From the NCBI RefSeq assembly GCF_003347205.1, contig NZ_QQBJ01000006.1, positions 186,001-250,000 of the forward strand: a stretch of DNA of 64,000 bases. The letters are read 5' to 3'. The stretch is from Mycolicibacterium moriokaense (GTDB lineage Bacteria; Actinomycetota; Actinomycetes; Mycobacteriales; Mycobacteriaceae). Under the pieces are notes generated by a model. That model was not told where the DNA came from. It saw nothing but the letters and a program-made list of their open reading frames with translations, and made no database searches. Shown one piece after another: positions 1 through 9,103 of this stretch (positions are counted from its first letter, which is position 1; the number at the start of each line of letters is the position of its first letter). A program made the translations under genes and the position numbers.

Positions 1-2
1 AA

Positions 3-527
3 CGGGCGGGCGACACCGTCTCCGCCGAGATCCTGTCGCTGACCGGCGAGCAACTGTTCATCGACATCTGGGCGCGGTATATCGGCACGCTGACGTCTCC
101 CGGATCGCCGCAGACCCTGCTGCACGGCGACCCGCACATCGGCAACACCTATGTGCTGCCCGACGACTCCCCTCGAGACAAGGTGGGGTTCCTCGACTGG
201 CAGATGGCGCGCCGCGGCAACTGGTCGCTCGACCTCGGCTACTTCCTGCAAGGCGCGCTGACCATCGAGGACCGCCGCCGCAGCGAGCGCGACCTGCTCG
301 AGGAGTATCGCGGCGCCCTGACGCTGCCCGCCGCGGAGATGCCCAGCAGGCAGGACGTGCTACTGCGCTACCGCGCGTCGGTGGCCCACGGGTTGGCGAT
401 CTGGATGGCCACGCTGTCCGGTGGCGACGCCTGGCAGAGCCCGGCGGTCTGTCTCGCGCTGGTGCAGCGGTATGCAGCGGCGTTCGAAGACCTCGACAGC
501 CGTGCGGCGATCGACGCCATCCCCTGA
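3..527 (+). CDS. phosphotransferase (APH) family protein, 5'-truncated
   Basis: The gene enters from the left edge; 174 C-terminal residues are visible. It carries the Brenner-type catalytic loop HGDPHIGNTYV, where the Asp and Asn would be the catalytic base and a metal ligand, followed by FLDWQMAR in the DFG-equivalent position. This is the aminoglycoside phosphotransferase / ecdysteroid-kinase-like fold (PF01636-type). In actinobacteria such proteins phosphorylate small hydroxylated or amino compounds, and the substrate cannot be told from sequence. It ends 23 bases before the next gene on the same strand, so the two may be cotranscribed. The N-lobe and start codon lie outside the window. 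Confidence 0.8.
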   Translation, partial: RAGDTVSAEILSLTGEQLFIDIWARYIGTLTSPGSPQTLLHGDPHIGNTYVLPDDSPRDKVGFLDWQMARRGNWSLDLGYFLQGALTIEDRRRSERDLLEEYRGALTLPAAEMPSRQDVLLRYRASVAHGLAIWMATLSGGDAWQSPAVCLALVQRYAAAFEDLDSRAAIDAIP

Positions 528-550
528 GGTGGCGCGCTAGTGTTCGCGCC

Positions 551-1387
551 GTGGAGACATTCGAAGGACGCGGAGCGGTAATCACCGGCGGCGCCAGCGG
601 CATCGGTTTCGCGAGCGCACAGGAGTTCACGCGCCGCGGTGCTCGGGTGGTGCTGGCCGACATCAATCAGTCCACGCTCGACGAGGCGGTCGGGCGTCTG
701 CGCGCAGACGGCGCGGAAGCACACGGCGTTCTGTGCGATGTCACGAAACTCGAGGCCGTCGAACACCTCGCCGACGAGTCCTTCCGCCTGCTCGGCGAGG
801 TGAACCTGGTGTTCAACAACGCGGGCATCGCGTACGCCGGGCCGGTCGCCGACGTCACACACGGCGACTGGCGTTGGGTGATCGACGTCGACTTGTGGGG
901 CCCCATCCATGGGGTGGAGGCATTCCTGCCGCGGCTGGTCGAGCAGGGCGGCGACCGCCACATCGTGTTCACCGCGTCGTTCGCGGGCATGGTCGGCAAT
1001 GCCTTCCTCGGGCCCTACTCCGTCGCCAAGTTCGGTGTGGTGGCGCTGGCCGAGGGCCTGGCACGCGAGCTCAAGAGCGAGGGCATCGGCGTCTCGGTGC
1101 TGTGCCCGATGATCGTCGACACACCGTTGATGGCGAATTCCGAATTCACCAGAAGTGCCGACTACGGCGCCCGCAGCGAGCAGGCCGAGGCGATCGCGCA
1201 GGGGCTGGTCGCACCGACCGACGAGGACGTGCGACCCGACGACGTCGCGCGATTGACGGCCGACTCCGTGCTCGCCAACCGGCTCTACATCCTGCCGCAC
1301 CGCGCCTCGCGTGAATCGATCCGGAGGCGGTTCGAGCGCATCGACCGCACCTACGAGCAGCAGGCCGCCGAGGGCTGGACCCACTGA
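551..1387 (+). CDS. SDR family NAD(P)-dependent oxidoreductase
   Basis: A 278-residue classical short-chain dehydrogenase. The nucleotide-binding motif TGGASGIG is at residues 13-20, followed by the NNAG structural motif and the catalytic YSVAK at 156-160. The Asp ending beta-strand 2 (VLADI) suggests a preference for NAD(H). The start is GTG at 551. The family oxidises alcohols or reduces ketones, and the substrate is unknown. It lies between a phosphotransferase and a WS/DGAT gene on the same strand, so a lipid-related role is possible but unproven. Confidence 0.85.
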   Translation: METFEGRGAVITGGASGIGFASAQEFTRRGARVVLADINQSTLDEAVGRLRADGAEAHGVLCDVTKLEAVEHLADESFRLLGEVNLVFNNAGIAYAGPVADVTHGDWRWVIDVDLWGPIHGVEAFLPRLVEQGGDRHIVFTASFAGMVGNAFLGPYSVAKFGVVALAEGLARELKSEGIGVSVLCPMIVDTPLMANSEFTRSADYGARSEQAEAIAQGLVAPTDEDVRPDDVARLTADSVLANRLYILPHRASRESIRRRFERIDRTYEQQAAEGWTH

Positions 1388-1462
1388 CTCGGCCAAACCG
1401 GCCAGCCCCCGACCACCCGAGTGGTTGCATGTAACCGTTCGGCGGGTGAAAAGGGGTGGAGC

Positions 1463-2899
1463 GTGAAGCGACTCAACGGCATGGACGCCATGTTGCTGTA
1501 CAGCGAAACTCCCAACCTGCACACGCACACCCTGAAGGTCGCCGTCATCGACGCCACCCAGTTCGACGGCGAATTCACCTTCGAGGTCTTCCGCAGGACC
1601 ATCCAGCGTCGGCTGCACCTGCTGGACCCGCTGCGCTACCGCCTGATCGACATCCCGTGGAAACTGCACCATCCGATGTGGATGCAGAACTGCGAGGTCG
1701 ACCTCGACTATCACCTGCGCCGGGTGCGGGTGCCCAGTCCCGGCGGCCGCCGCGAACTCGACCAGGTGATCGGCGAGATCGCCAGCACCCCTCTGGACAG
1801 GGATCGTCCGCTGTGGGAGTTCCACTTCGCAGAAGGCATGGCCGACAACCGGTTCGCCCTGATCGGCAAGGTGCACCACACCCTGGCCGACGGCGTCGCC
1901 TCGGCGAACCTGCTGGCCCGGTTGATGGATCTCGCGGGCGCTGCGCAGGACGAACGCGACGACTACACCACCCGCTCCGCGCCTTCGCGCGCCGAACTGC
2001 TGCGCAGCGCGGGCCGCGACCACGTGCAGAACATCGCCGCGCTGCCCGGCCTGGTCCGCGACGCCGCGCGGGGGTTCGCGCGGGTGCGGCGCCGGTCGCG
2101 GGAGCACGGCGAGCAGAAGGACATGGCGAAGATGTTCAACGCGCCGCCGACCTTTCTCAACCACGTGGTCTCGCCTGTCCGCACGTTCGCGACGGCATCG
2201 CTGTCGCTGGCCGAGGTCAAGGAGACGGCCAAGCATCTCGGCGTGACATTCAACGACGTCGTGCTGGCCATGGCGGCAGGCGGATTGCGGGAACTGTTGC
2301 TGCGCTACGACGGTCGCGCCGACCGGCCGATCCTGGCGTCGGTGCCGGTGGCCACCGACAAATCGACGAACCGGGTCACCGGTAACGAGATCGGCGGTCT
2401 GTCGGTGTCGCTGCCGGTGCACATCGACGACCCCCTGGAGCGGGTGCGCCTGACATCGATCGCCGCATCGCGGGCCAAGGAGAACTACGAACTGATGGGC
2501 CCGGAGTTGCAGGGCAAGATGATGGAATACCTACCCCCGTCGTTCGCTCCCCCGCTGTTTCGCTGGCAGTCCAAGCGCGCCGCGCACAACAGCATCATGA
2601 ACGTCGCGGTGTCCAACGTGCCGGGGCCGCGCGAACGGGGACACATCGGCGGCGCGCCGGTCAGCGAGATCTACTCGATCGGCATCCTGTCGTCGGGCAG
2701 CGCCTTCAACATGACCGTCTGGAGTTACGTCGACCAGGTGGACATCTCGATCCTCTCCGATGACCGCACGTTCGACGACATCCACGAAGCGACCGATGCG
2801 ATGGTGCACGGCCTGGCCGAGATCCGCCGTGCCGCAGGGCTTCCCGGCGAGCTGAGCACCGTCGGCACCGCGATGGCGCCGGCTCGGCCGGTGAGCTAG
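1463..2899 (+). CDS. WS/DGAT family O-acyltransferase (wax ester / triacylglycerol synthase type)
   Basis: A 478-residue member of the bifunctional wax ester synthase/diacylglycerol acyltransferase family, abundant in mycobacteria for storage-lipid synthesis from acyl-CoA. The condensing-domain active-site motif HHxxxDG is present as HHTLADG at residues 138-144. The C-terminal NVAVSNVPGPRE block is also typical. I place the start at GTG 1463 (VKRLNGMDAMLLY): AAGGGG lies just upstream and family members begin with a Leu-x-x-Met-Asp block, although the frame stays open to 1421. The stop overlaps that of the convergent acyltransferase by four bases (CTAG). Confidence 0.92.
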   Translation: MKRLNGMDAMLLYSETPNLHTHTLKVAVIDATQFDGEFTFEVFRRTIQRRLHLLDPLRYRLIDIPWKLHHPMWMQNCEVDLDYHLRRVRVPSPGGRRELDQVIGEIASTPLDRDRPLWEFHFAEGMADNRFALIGKVHHTLADGVASANLLARLMDLAGAAQDERDDYTTRSAPSRAELLRSAGRDHVQNIAALPGLVRDAARGFARVRRRSREHGEQKDMAKMFNAPPTFLNHVVSPVRTFATASLSLAEVKETAKHLGVTFNDVVLAMAAGGLRELLLRYDGRADRPILASVPVATDKSTNRVTGNEIGGLSVSLPVHIDDPLERVRLTSIAASRAKENYELMGPELQGKMMEYLPPSFAPPLFRWQSKRAAHNSIMNVAVSNVPGPRERGHIGGAPVSEIYSIGILSSGSAFNMTVWSYVDQVDISILSDDRTFDDIHEATDAMVHGLAEIRRAAGLPGELSTVGTAMAPARPVS

Positions 2900-3708
2900 C
2901 CCAAGATCGGGAAGCGGCGCTTTTTCGCCAGCTCGTCGAGCGCGGCCTGCATCACGCTGCGGACATGAGCGTCGACGGCGTCGACGTCGGCGTCCTCGCC
3001 GAACTCCCCGACCACGTCGATCGGGTCGAGCACCTGGGTGACGATCTTGCTCGGCAACGGCAGGTTGGGCGGGAAGAACACACTGAAACCGAAAGGGAAT
3101 CCGAAGCTCACCGGCAGTATCTCGGCTCGCAGGCGCTTGAGGCCCAGGCGTTTCGCCAGCCAGTTCCCGCGGGTGATGAACAACTGCATCTCCTGCGCGC
3201 CGATCGACACCATCGGCACGATCGGGACGCCGGACTCGATCGCGGTCCGCACGTAGCCGGTTCTTCCCGCGAAGTCGATCTTGTTCTCGAAGGTCGGCCG
3301 GTAGGCGTCGTAGTCGCCGCCGGGGAACACCAACACCAGTGCGCCCGCGGTCAACGCCTTCTCGGCGTTCTCCCGGTTCGCCTCGATGACGCCGGCACGG
3401 TGCAGCCACTCGCCCATCGGCCCCACGAAGAGCGCGGAGTGCGCGAGGGTGAAGACGGGTCGGTCGAAGCCGAAGTCGTTGTAGAAGGCCGACGCGAACA
3501 CCATCACATCGGGGGTCAACATGCCACCCGAGTGGTTCGACACCAACAGCGCGCCGCCTGCGGCCGGGATGGCGTCGATGCCGTGTACCTCGGCGCGGAA
3601 GTACCGCTTGATGACGGGGCCGATCCAGTTCTTGATCTGCTCGGTGAAGGCAGGATCCCACTTGGCGGGTTCCGTGTTGCCGATGGACTCAACGCCTTTG
3701 TCGCCCAT
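2896..3708 (-). CDS. lysophospholipid acyltransferase family protein (PlsC-like)
   Basis: A 270-residue glycerolipid acyltransferase-like protein. The catalytic block is SNHSGGM (His59), and the FPGGD motif at 128-132 matches the glycerophosphate-binding block of the PlsC superfamily. The spacing from His59 to the next Asp (NHSGGMLTPD) is longer than the textbook HX4D. It probably esterifies a lysophospholipid or related alcohol at the inner membrane face. The start at 3708 has GGGAGAG upstream. It is divergent from the epimerase gene at 3839, and the shared spacer carries operator site A. It is convergent with the WS/DGAT gene. Confidence 0.82.
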   Translation of the reverse strand: MGDKGVESIGNTEPAKWDPAFTEQIKNWIGPVIKRYFRAEVHGIDAIPAAGGALLVSNHSGGMLTPDVMVFASAFYNDFGFDRPVFTLAHSALFVGPMGEWLHRAGVIEANRENAEKALTAGALVLVFPGGDYDAYRPTFENKIDFAGRTGYVRTAIESGVPIVPMVSIGAQEMQLFITRGNWLAKRLGLKRLRAEILPVSFGFPFGFSVFFPPNLPLPSKIVTQVLDPIDVVGEFGEDADVDAVDAHVRSVMQAALDELAKKRRFPILG

Positions 3709-3794
3709 AGCTCTCCCTGCGTCCTATTGTGAGGTTCGGGGTACCCAAAGCGGACGCGCAGTATCCGCTTGCCAGGCTTACCTGCGATTATGAT

Positions 3795-3822
3795 ACTCTC
3801 TTTTATTGAGAATGTCATTTCC
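3795..3822. promoter_or_regulatory. operator site A of the GAGAAT regulon (imperfect)
   Basis: ACTCTC, 7 bases, GAGAAT, 3 bases, ATTTCC, between the divergent acyltransferase and epimerase genes. The layout is identical to site C (third half-site, N7, GAGAAT, N3, arm), with two mismatches in the distal arm. Operator function is inferred from recurrence in five divergent promoters. Confidence 0.6.
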
Positions 3823-3838
3823 ATCGAGGGGGGGACGA

Positions 3839-4915
3839 ATGACTGACACGGTGCTCGTCACGGGCGGCTTCGGCCTGGTGGGGTCCGAGACCGTCAAGCA
3901 GTTGACCGCCGCGGGCCGCCCCGTCGTGGTCGCGGATCTCGATACGCCGGCCAACCGGAAGAAGGCCAAGACGCTGCCCGACGGGGTGGCGACCAGATGG
4001 GCGGACCTCACCGACGCCGACGCCGTCGACCGGCTGGTGTCAGTGGTGTCGCCCGCGGTGATCGTGCACCTCGCCGCCGTCATCCCGCCGCCGCTCTACC
4101 GCAATCCGGGCCTGGCCCGCCGGGTCAACGTCGACGCCACGATGGCTCTGGTCCGGGCCGCCGAGGCGCAACCGAACCCGCCTCGCTTCGTCCAGGCCTC
4201 GAGCAACGCCGTCTACGGATCGCGAAACCCGCACCACGTCACCGACGTCGTGCGCGCCGACACCCCGCCGCGGCCGTTCGAGCTGTACAGCAACACCAAG
4301 TTCGAGGCCGAGCAGTTCGTCCGCTCCTCCAGCCTGCAGTGGGTGGTGCTGCGACTCGGCGGCGTCCTCAGCCCGAACTTCAGCGCGCTGCCGCTCACTG
4401 CCGACGGCATCTTCATCGAGAGCGCGCTGCCCACCGACGGCCGCATCCACACCGTCGACGTGCGAGACGTGGGGGCCGCCTTCGCCGCGGCGACGACCGC
4501 CGACGTCGTCGGCGAGATCCTGCTGATCGCCGGCGACGACTCGCACAAGCTGCTGCAGCAGGACGTCGGCGCCGCGCTGGCCGCGGCGCTGGGGCTGCCC
4601 GGGGTGCTGCCCGAGGGACGCCCCGGTGACCCAGACGACGATGACGGCTGGTTTCTCACCGACTGGATGGACACCGCCCGGGCGCAGGAAGCGCTTGGCT
4701 TTCAGCATCATTCATGGCCGGACATGCTTGCCGAGATGAGTGCGCGGATGGGCTGGAAGCGGTATCTGCTCAGACTGGTCGCGCCCGCCGCGCGGATTTT
4801 CCTTGCCCGCAGGGCGGCGTACCGCGATGCGCCGGGCACCTACGCCGATCTGTGGGGCGCGATCGCGGCCCGGCTGGGCGATCCCTGCCTGGACCGCCAA
4901 CACACGCAGGGCTAA
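3839..4915 (+). CDS. NAD-dependent epimerase/dehydratase family protein
   Basis: A 358-residue extended SDR. It has an N-terminal TGGFGLVG nucleotide-binding motif and the catalytic Tyr-x-x-x-Lys within ELYSNTKFE. Such proteins act on nucleotide sugars, hydroxysteroids or hydroxyacyl substrates. I chose ATG 3839 because a run of G (GAGGGGGGGA) precedes it and the Rossmann strand follows at once; the frame is open to 3806. The promoter contains operator site A, which would place it in the same regulon as the catabolic genes downstream. The stop overlaps the convergent SDR by four bases. Confidence 0.85.
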   Translation: MTDTVLVTGGFGLVGSETVKQLTAAGRPVVVADLDTPANRKKAKTLPDGVATRWADLTDADAVDRLVSVVSPAVIVHLAAVIPPPLYRNPGLARRVNVDATMALVRAAEAQPNPPRFVQASSNAVYGSRNPHHVTDVVRADTPPRPFELYSNTKFEAEQFVRSSSLQWVVLRLGGVLSPNFSALPLTADGIFIESALPTDGRIHTVDVRDVGAAFAAATTADVVGEILLIAGDDSHKLLQQDVGAALAAALGLPGVLPEGRPGDPDDDDGWFLTDWMDTARAQEALGFQHHSWPDMLAEMSARMGWKRYLLRLVAPAARIFLARRAAYRDAPGTYADLWGAIAARLGDPCLDRQHTQG

Positions 4916-5718
4916 CCGGGACCCAACTGGTAGTCACCGGTGTGCGGGTTGTGGTGCCAGCCGCTCGCGGCATGCGTTCCGCCGTCGACGTGGATGGTCT
5001 GGCCGGTGATGTAGCTGGACATGTCGGAGGCCAGAAACACTGCTGCACCGGCCATTTCATCGACGTGTCCGGGCCGTGCCATCGGGATCATGTGCTTGGC
5101 GCCCTCGGGCAGCCCGTCGGGCGACACCCGCAGCAACCCCTCGGTCACGGTCAGATCGGGCGCCAGCGCGTTGACCCGGATGCCCTGGGTGGCCAGTTCC
5201 AGCGCCGCGGTCTTGGTGTAGTTGATGACGCCGGCCTTCGCGGCGGCGTACGCCGCGTAGCCGGGGGCGGCCCGCACACCTTCGATTGACGTCACGTTGA
5301 TGATGCTGCCGGGCTGTCCGGCCGCCACCAGTTTCTGCGCCACCCGCTGCGTGCACAGCAGCACATGGCGCAGATTCGACCTGTAGAGGGCGTCCCAACC
5401 GTTCTCGGTGGTCTCCAGCAGCGGCGAGGCGAACACCCCGCCGGCGTTGTTGACGAGGATGGTGGCCAGGCCGAGTTCGTCGGTGGTGCGTTGCAGTGCG
5501 GCGTCCACCTGTTCGCCGTCGCGGACGTCGGTCACGATGCCAAGGGCGCCAAGCGCTTCGGCGGTCGACGCGCAGGTTTGCCGATTGCGTTCCCAGATGG
5601 CGACCTTGGCGCCGAACGCGGCCAGTCCGGCGGCGATGCCACGGCCCAGACCCTCGCCGCCGCCGGTGACGACTGCGACCCGCCCGGTCAACAGGATGCG
5701 CGACGGGTCGATGGCCAT
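4912..5718 (-). CDS. SDR family oxidoreductase
   Basis: A 268-residue classical SDR with TGGGEGLG near the N-terminus, NNAG, a catalytic YAAAK and the C-terminal ITGQTIHVDGG block typical of FabG-like 3-ketoacyl or hydroxy-compound dehydrogenases. It is the last gene of the long minus-strand run that begins with the TetR gene at about 14.8 kb, nine bases after the CaiB gene. A role in oxidising a hydroxyacyl-CoA or ring hydroxyl made by its neighbours is plausible; the substrate is unknown. Confidence 0.85.
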   Translation of the reverse strand: MAIDPSRILLTGRVAVVTGGGEGLGRGIAAGLAAFGAKVAIWERNRQTCASTAEALGALGIVTDVRDGEQVDAALQRTTDELGLATILVNNAGGVFASPLLETTENGWDALYRSNLRHVLLCTQRVAQKLVAAGQPGSIINVTSIEGVRAAPGYAAYAAAKAGVINYTKTAALELATQGIRVNALAPDLTVTEGLLRVSPDGLPEGAKHMIPMARPGHVDEMAGAAVFLASDMSSYITGQTIHVDGGTHAASGWHHNPHTGDYQLGPG

Positions 5719-5727
5719 GGGTCCGAG

Positions 5728-8160
5728 TTAACCAGTCTTGGTGGTGCGGATGCCACGCATCGCCGGGGCGGTGCCGATGACGCCCTGGTCCGCCAGTTCG
5801 GCGATCTCGTCGTCGCCGAGGCCGAGTCCTGACAGCACCTCGTGGTTGTGCTGGCCGAGAAGCGGCGCGGGACTCCGGTGTAAACGCCGCGGCCCCGTCG
5901 AAATGCGCATCGGAAGGGTACTGTGCCTGGCGGTGGGATTCACGGGGTGATCCACCCGCTCGTAGAACCCGCGATCCTCGACCTGCGGCAAGTCGCCGAC
6001 CCGGTGCGGCTGCATCACCTTCGCCACGGGCACACCGGCGGCCCAGAGGGTTTGTACGATCTCGTCGCCGGTCCGGGCGCCACACCACCGGCTCAGGTGC
6101 TCGTCGATCTCGTCGTGCTTGCGCCTGCGCCCGGCCGGGCTCGCCAATTCGTCGGTGGCCCAGTCCGGCTCGCCAAGGGCGGCCACCAGGTTCGACCACT
6201 GCTCGTCGGTGGCCACCGCGATCGCCACCCAGTCGTCAGGCCTGCCGAACTCGTCGAGTTCACCTGTGCGGTAGAGGTTCTGCGGTGCGGCGGTGGGACC
6301 GCGGTTGCCGTCGCGCTGCAGCAGGTTGCCGTAGGCGGAGTACTCGATGACCTGTTCGGCGGCGACGTTCAACGCGGCGTCGACCATGGCGGCCTCGATC
6401 CGGACACCCGCACCTGTACGGCGCCGGTGGGCCAGCGCCAGCAGCAGCGCGTTGAGTCCGTGCACGCCGGCATTCGGGTCGCCGACGGCATACGGTTCGA
6501 CGGGATTCTGGTCGGGATGTCCGGTCAGCCAGGTGATTCCGGACGCATCCTCGATGACGTAGGCGAACGCGGGCTTGTCCCGCCACGGTCCGTCCAAGCC
6601 GAAGCCGGGCATGCGCATCATGATGGCGTCGGGACGCAGTCGGTGCACGGTGTCGAAGTCGAGGCCGAGTTGGTCGAGCACCCGCGGGGTGTAGTTCTCG
6701 ACGATCACGTCGCACGTCTTGACCAGCTCATGGAGCAGTTCGACGCCCCGCGGCGTGCGGATGTCGAGGGTCACGCTCTTCTTGTTGGTGTTGAGCCCGG
6801 AGAAGATCGGCGACCGCTCCCACCACTGGTCTTCGGTGATCGGCACGCCCGCGATCAGGCGCGTGCCGTCCGGACGTGCTGCCGATTCCACGTGGATGAC
6901 CTCGGCGCCCAGTTGCGCGAGCACATGCGTGCACGACGGGCCGGCCCAGAAGCTCGTCATGTCCAGCACCCGCACGCCCTCGAACGGCAGTTCGCGCGGA
7001 TCGCCGTTCCCGGGGCTGATCTCACCCATTTCCCGGCGGTCGCCATTCACTCGCGACCGAAGCGCATCGGTGTGCTCGCCCAGCCGCGGGGCGGGTTGCG
7101 GCGCGCGCACCAGCGGCGGAGTCGTGCGATAGGGCGCGCCGGGCTGGGTGAAGCCGTCGCGAGGGTTGGTCAGGAAGGTGCCCCGCTCGACGAACTGGTC
7201 GAACGAAGTGACGTTGGCCCCGTTACCGACCGGCGCGTTGGGGATTCGGAACGCTGACGACAACTCGAGGATGTCGTCGACGCTGTTCTCGGCCACCCAC
7301 TCGTAGATCTCCTTGGCGTGGATGTTGGCCTGCTCGGTGATCGAGAGCTCCGACTCCTCGTCGATCCAGTCGTCATGACCGGTCATCGCGCACAGGTCGA
7401 ACCACTGCTGCGCGGTGCCGCAGCCCAACGCCACCAGCCCGTCGGCCGCCGTGGCGACCCCGGGAATCGTGAGCCGGCGCACGTCACGGAACGGTCGGCC
7501 CAGCGCATCGAGGAAAGACACCGAATAATAGGTCAGACAAAGGATCTCGACTTCCAGCATCGATACATCCACGACGCCCGACGGCACCGTCATCGTGCCC
7601 GCGGCGGCGTAAGCGCCCGCCAACCATTCGCCGATCTGCCCGGCGACGAACAGGGGCGCACGGTCCTGCGCGCCCCGGCCGAGGCCGATCACGCCGCCCG
7701 ACCACGCCTGCACGGTGAACTCGGTGGCGGGTTTGTCCGCCCACGGCCCTTCGAGGCCGAACGGGGTGATCGCGGTGACGGTCAGGTGCGGGTGGCGCCG
7801 GCGGATCTCGTCGGGGGTGAACATAGCGTGCTCGGCCAGCCGGGACCCGCGCGACCACACCACGGCGTCGGCCGTCGCGAGCAGGCCGTCGACGAAGGCG
7901 GCGTCGGCTTCGGCGTCGGGGCCGGGATCGGCTACGACGCTGCTCTTGCCGCCCGCGAGGAAGCTGAACAGCGCACCGTCCTCGCCTGGCGCCATCTCGG
8001 CACCTGAGGCCGACCAGCCGCGCAGCGGATCACCATCCGGCGGCTCGACTTTGACGACGTCAGCGCCGCCGTCCGCGAGCAGCTTCGAGCAGTAGGCGCC
8101 TGCGATGCCGACCGAGAGGTCGATGACGGTGAACCCGTCGAGTGGGAGCGGGTCAGTCAC
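5728..8160 (-). CDS. tandem-domain CaiB/BaiF (class III) CoA-transferase
   Basis: At 810 residues this is about twice the usual length. Two complete CoA_transf_3 modules are present. Module one covers roughly residues 1-380 and starts GFTVIDLSVGIAGAYCSKLL. Module two covers roughly residues 390-790 and starts GVRVLDMTSFWAGPSCTHVL. Both carry the GA-(D/E)-V-x-x-(V/I)-E block. Class III enzymes move CoA between acyl-CoA and a free acid via an aspartyl intermediate and normally work as interlocked dimers, so a fused pair may be a covalent dimer. The start overlaps the crotonase stop by eight bases. It probably activates the pathway acid without ATP. Confidence 0.88.
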   Translation of the reverse strand: MTDPLPLDGFTVIDLSVGIAGAYCSKLLADGGADVVKVEPPDGDPLRGWSASGAEMAPGEDGALFSFLAGGKSSVVADPGPDAEADAAFVDGLLATADAVVWSRGSRLAEHAMFTPDEIRRRHPHLTVTAITPFGLEGPWADKPATEFTVQAWSGGVIGLGRGAQDRAPLFVAGQIGEWLAGAYAAAGTMTVPSGVVDVSMLEVEILCLTYYSVSFLDALGRPFRDVRRLTIPGVATAADGLVALGCGTAQQWFDLCAMTGHDDWIDEESELSITEQANIHAKEIYEWVAENSVDDILELSSAFRIPNAPVGNGANVTSFDQFVERGTFLTNPRDGFTQPGAPYRTTPPLVRAPQPAPRLGEHTDALRSRVNGDRREMGEISPGNGDPRELPFEGVRVLDMTSFWAGPSCTHVLAQLGAEVIHVESAARPDGTRLIAGVPITEDQWWERSPIFSGLNTNKKSVTLDIRTPRGVELLHELVKTCDVIVENYTPRVLDQLGLDFDTVHRLRPDAIMMRMPGFGLDGPWRDKPAFAYVIEDASGITWLTGHPDQNPVEPYAVGDPNAGVHGLNALLLALAHRRRTGAGVRIEAAMVDAALNVAAEQVIEYSAYGNLLQRDGNRGPTAAPQNLYRTGELDEFGRPDDWVAIAVATDEQWSNLVAALGEPDWATDELASPAGRRRKHDEIDEHLSRWCGARTGDEIVQTLWAAGVPVAKVMQPHRVGDLPQVEDRGFYERVDHPVNPTARHSTLPMRISTGPRRLHRSPAPLLGQHNHEVLSGLGLGDDEIAELADQGVIGTAPAMRGIRTTKTG

Positions 8161-9097
8161 GTTTCTCCCGGTTCTTCTTGCTCAGCCGGAACTCGGGCGG
8201 GAACTTCGCGTCGTTGTCGTTGACCGAGTCGGCGAGCCCGGCGTCGATCGCGTCGCCGAGCATGAAGTCTGTCCCGTCGGGCCGCACACTGCCGCCCATC
8301 GACTCGAACGCGGCCGACAGCAGGCTGCCCATGTACTCGCCCTGGAACTGCTTGACCACCTCGAAGAAGATCTTCTGCTGAAAGATGCTGTCGACAGGGC
8401 GATTACGGGCGCACGCCAACGCGTACTTGTCCACCTCGGCTTCCAGCAGATCACGTGCGACGACCTTGTTGAGGAAGTTGCACGCCAGCATCTCCTCGGC
8501 GGTGAACGGCCGGCCGGTGAACACCATCTCCTGGAACGGCCTCAGCCCCATCGTCAGCACCCAGGTCCACATGCGTGGACCCCAGCCGAAGTAGCGAAAC
8601 GACGGATGACCGAACAGCGCGTCGTCTGAGGAGATGACGAGGTCGGCGTCGGCGCACTGGTAGAAGTGCCAGCCGTAGCAGTAGCCCTTGGCCTCGACGA
8701 TGCTGATCTTCTTCAGTTCCTGCAGCGCGCGATTGCCCGCCGCGGCGTTGGCGTACCACTGACCCATGGTGGCGCCGTGACGGAAGGAGCCCTCCGGCGG
8801 ATACGTGACGTTGGGGTCGTCGACCCGGAGTTCGGCGAGCCGGTCGGCCTCGGTGCCCGCCATGAAGTCGGGAAGGTCGGCCCCACTGCCGAAATCGTCA
8901 CCGACACCGCGGATCACGACGACCTTCACGTCGTCGTCCACGGTCGCCCCGCGCAGCAGGTCCGCATAGCGCAGTCGCGCCGCCGATGTCGGGGCGTTGA
9001 GGTGGTCGGGACGATTGAACGTGATCGTCGCGATCTTGGTCTCGGGATCCTTGTCGTAGAGGACGATCTCCTCAGCGGACGGCCGGTCGCCGGACAT
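8153..9097 (-). CDS. crotonase (enoyl-CoA hydratase/isomerase) family protein, atypical active site
   Basis: A 314-residue crotonase-fold protein. The oxyanion-hole regions are recognisable (GSGADL about 70-75, CYGWHF about 140-145). The glutamate that normally follows the G-x-P turn in hydratases is Ser166 here (FGHPSFRYFGWG), and the second catalytic glutamate region is also unlike hydratases. It may therefore be an isomerase, a hydrolase, a C-C lyase or a ring-opening member rather than a hydratase. It lies between the M24 pair and the CaiB fusion in one operon. Confidence 0.8.
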   Translation of the reverse strand: MSGDRPSAEEIVLYDKDPETKIATITFNRPDHLNAPTSAARLRYADLLRGATVDDDVKVVVIRGVGDDFGSGADLPDFMAGTEADRLAELRVDDPNVTYPPEGSFRHGATMGQWYANAAAGNRALQELKKISIVEAKGYCYGWHFYQCADADLVISSDDALFGHPSFRYFGWGPRMWTWVLTMGLRPFQEMVFTGRPFTAEEMLACNFLNKVVARDLLEAEVDKYALACARNRPVDSIFQQKIFFEVVKQFQGEYMGSLLSAAFESMGGSVRPDGTDFMLGDAIDAGLADSVNDNDAKFPPEFRLSKKNREKRD

Positions 9098-9103
9098 GCC
9101 CGC

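Noticed and set aside
368-2422. 684-codon open frame on the minus strand
   Set aside because: It is antisense to an SDR and a WS/DGAT gene with clear motifs; its composition (Arg, His and Gln rich) is that of a GC-rich shadow frame.
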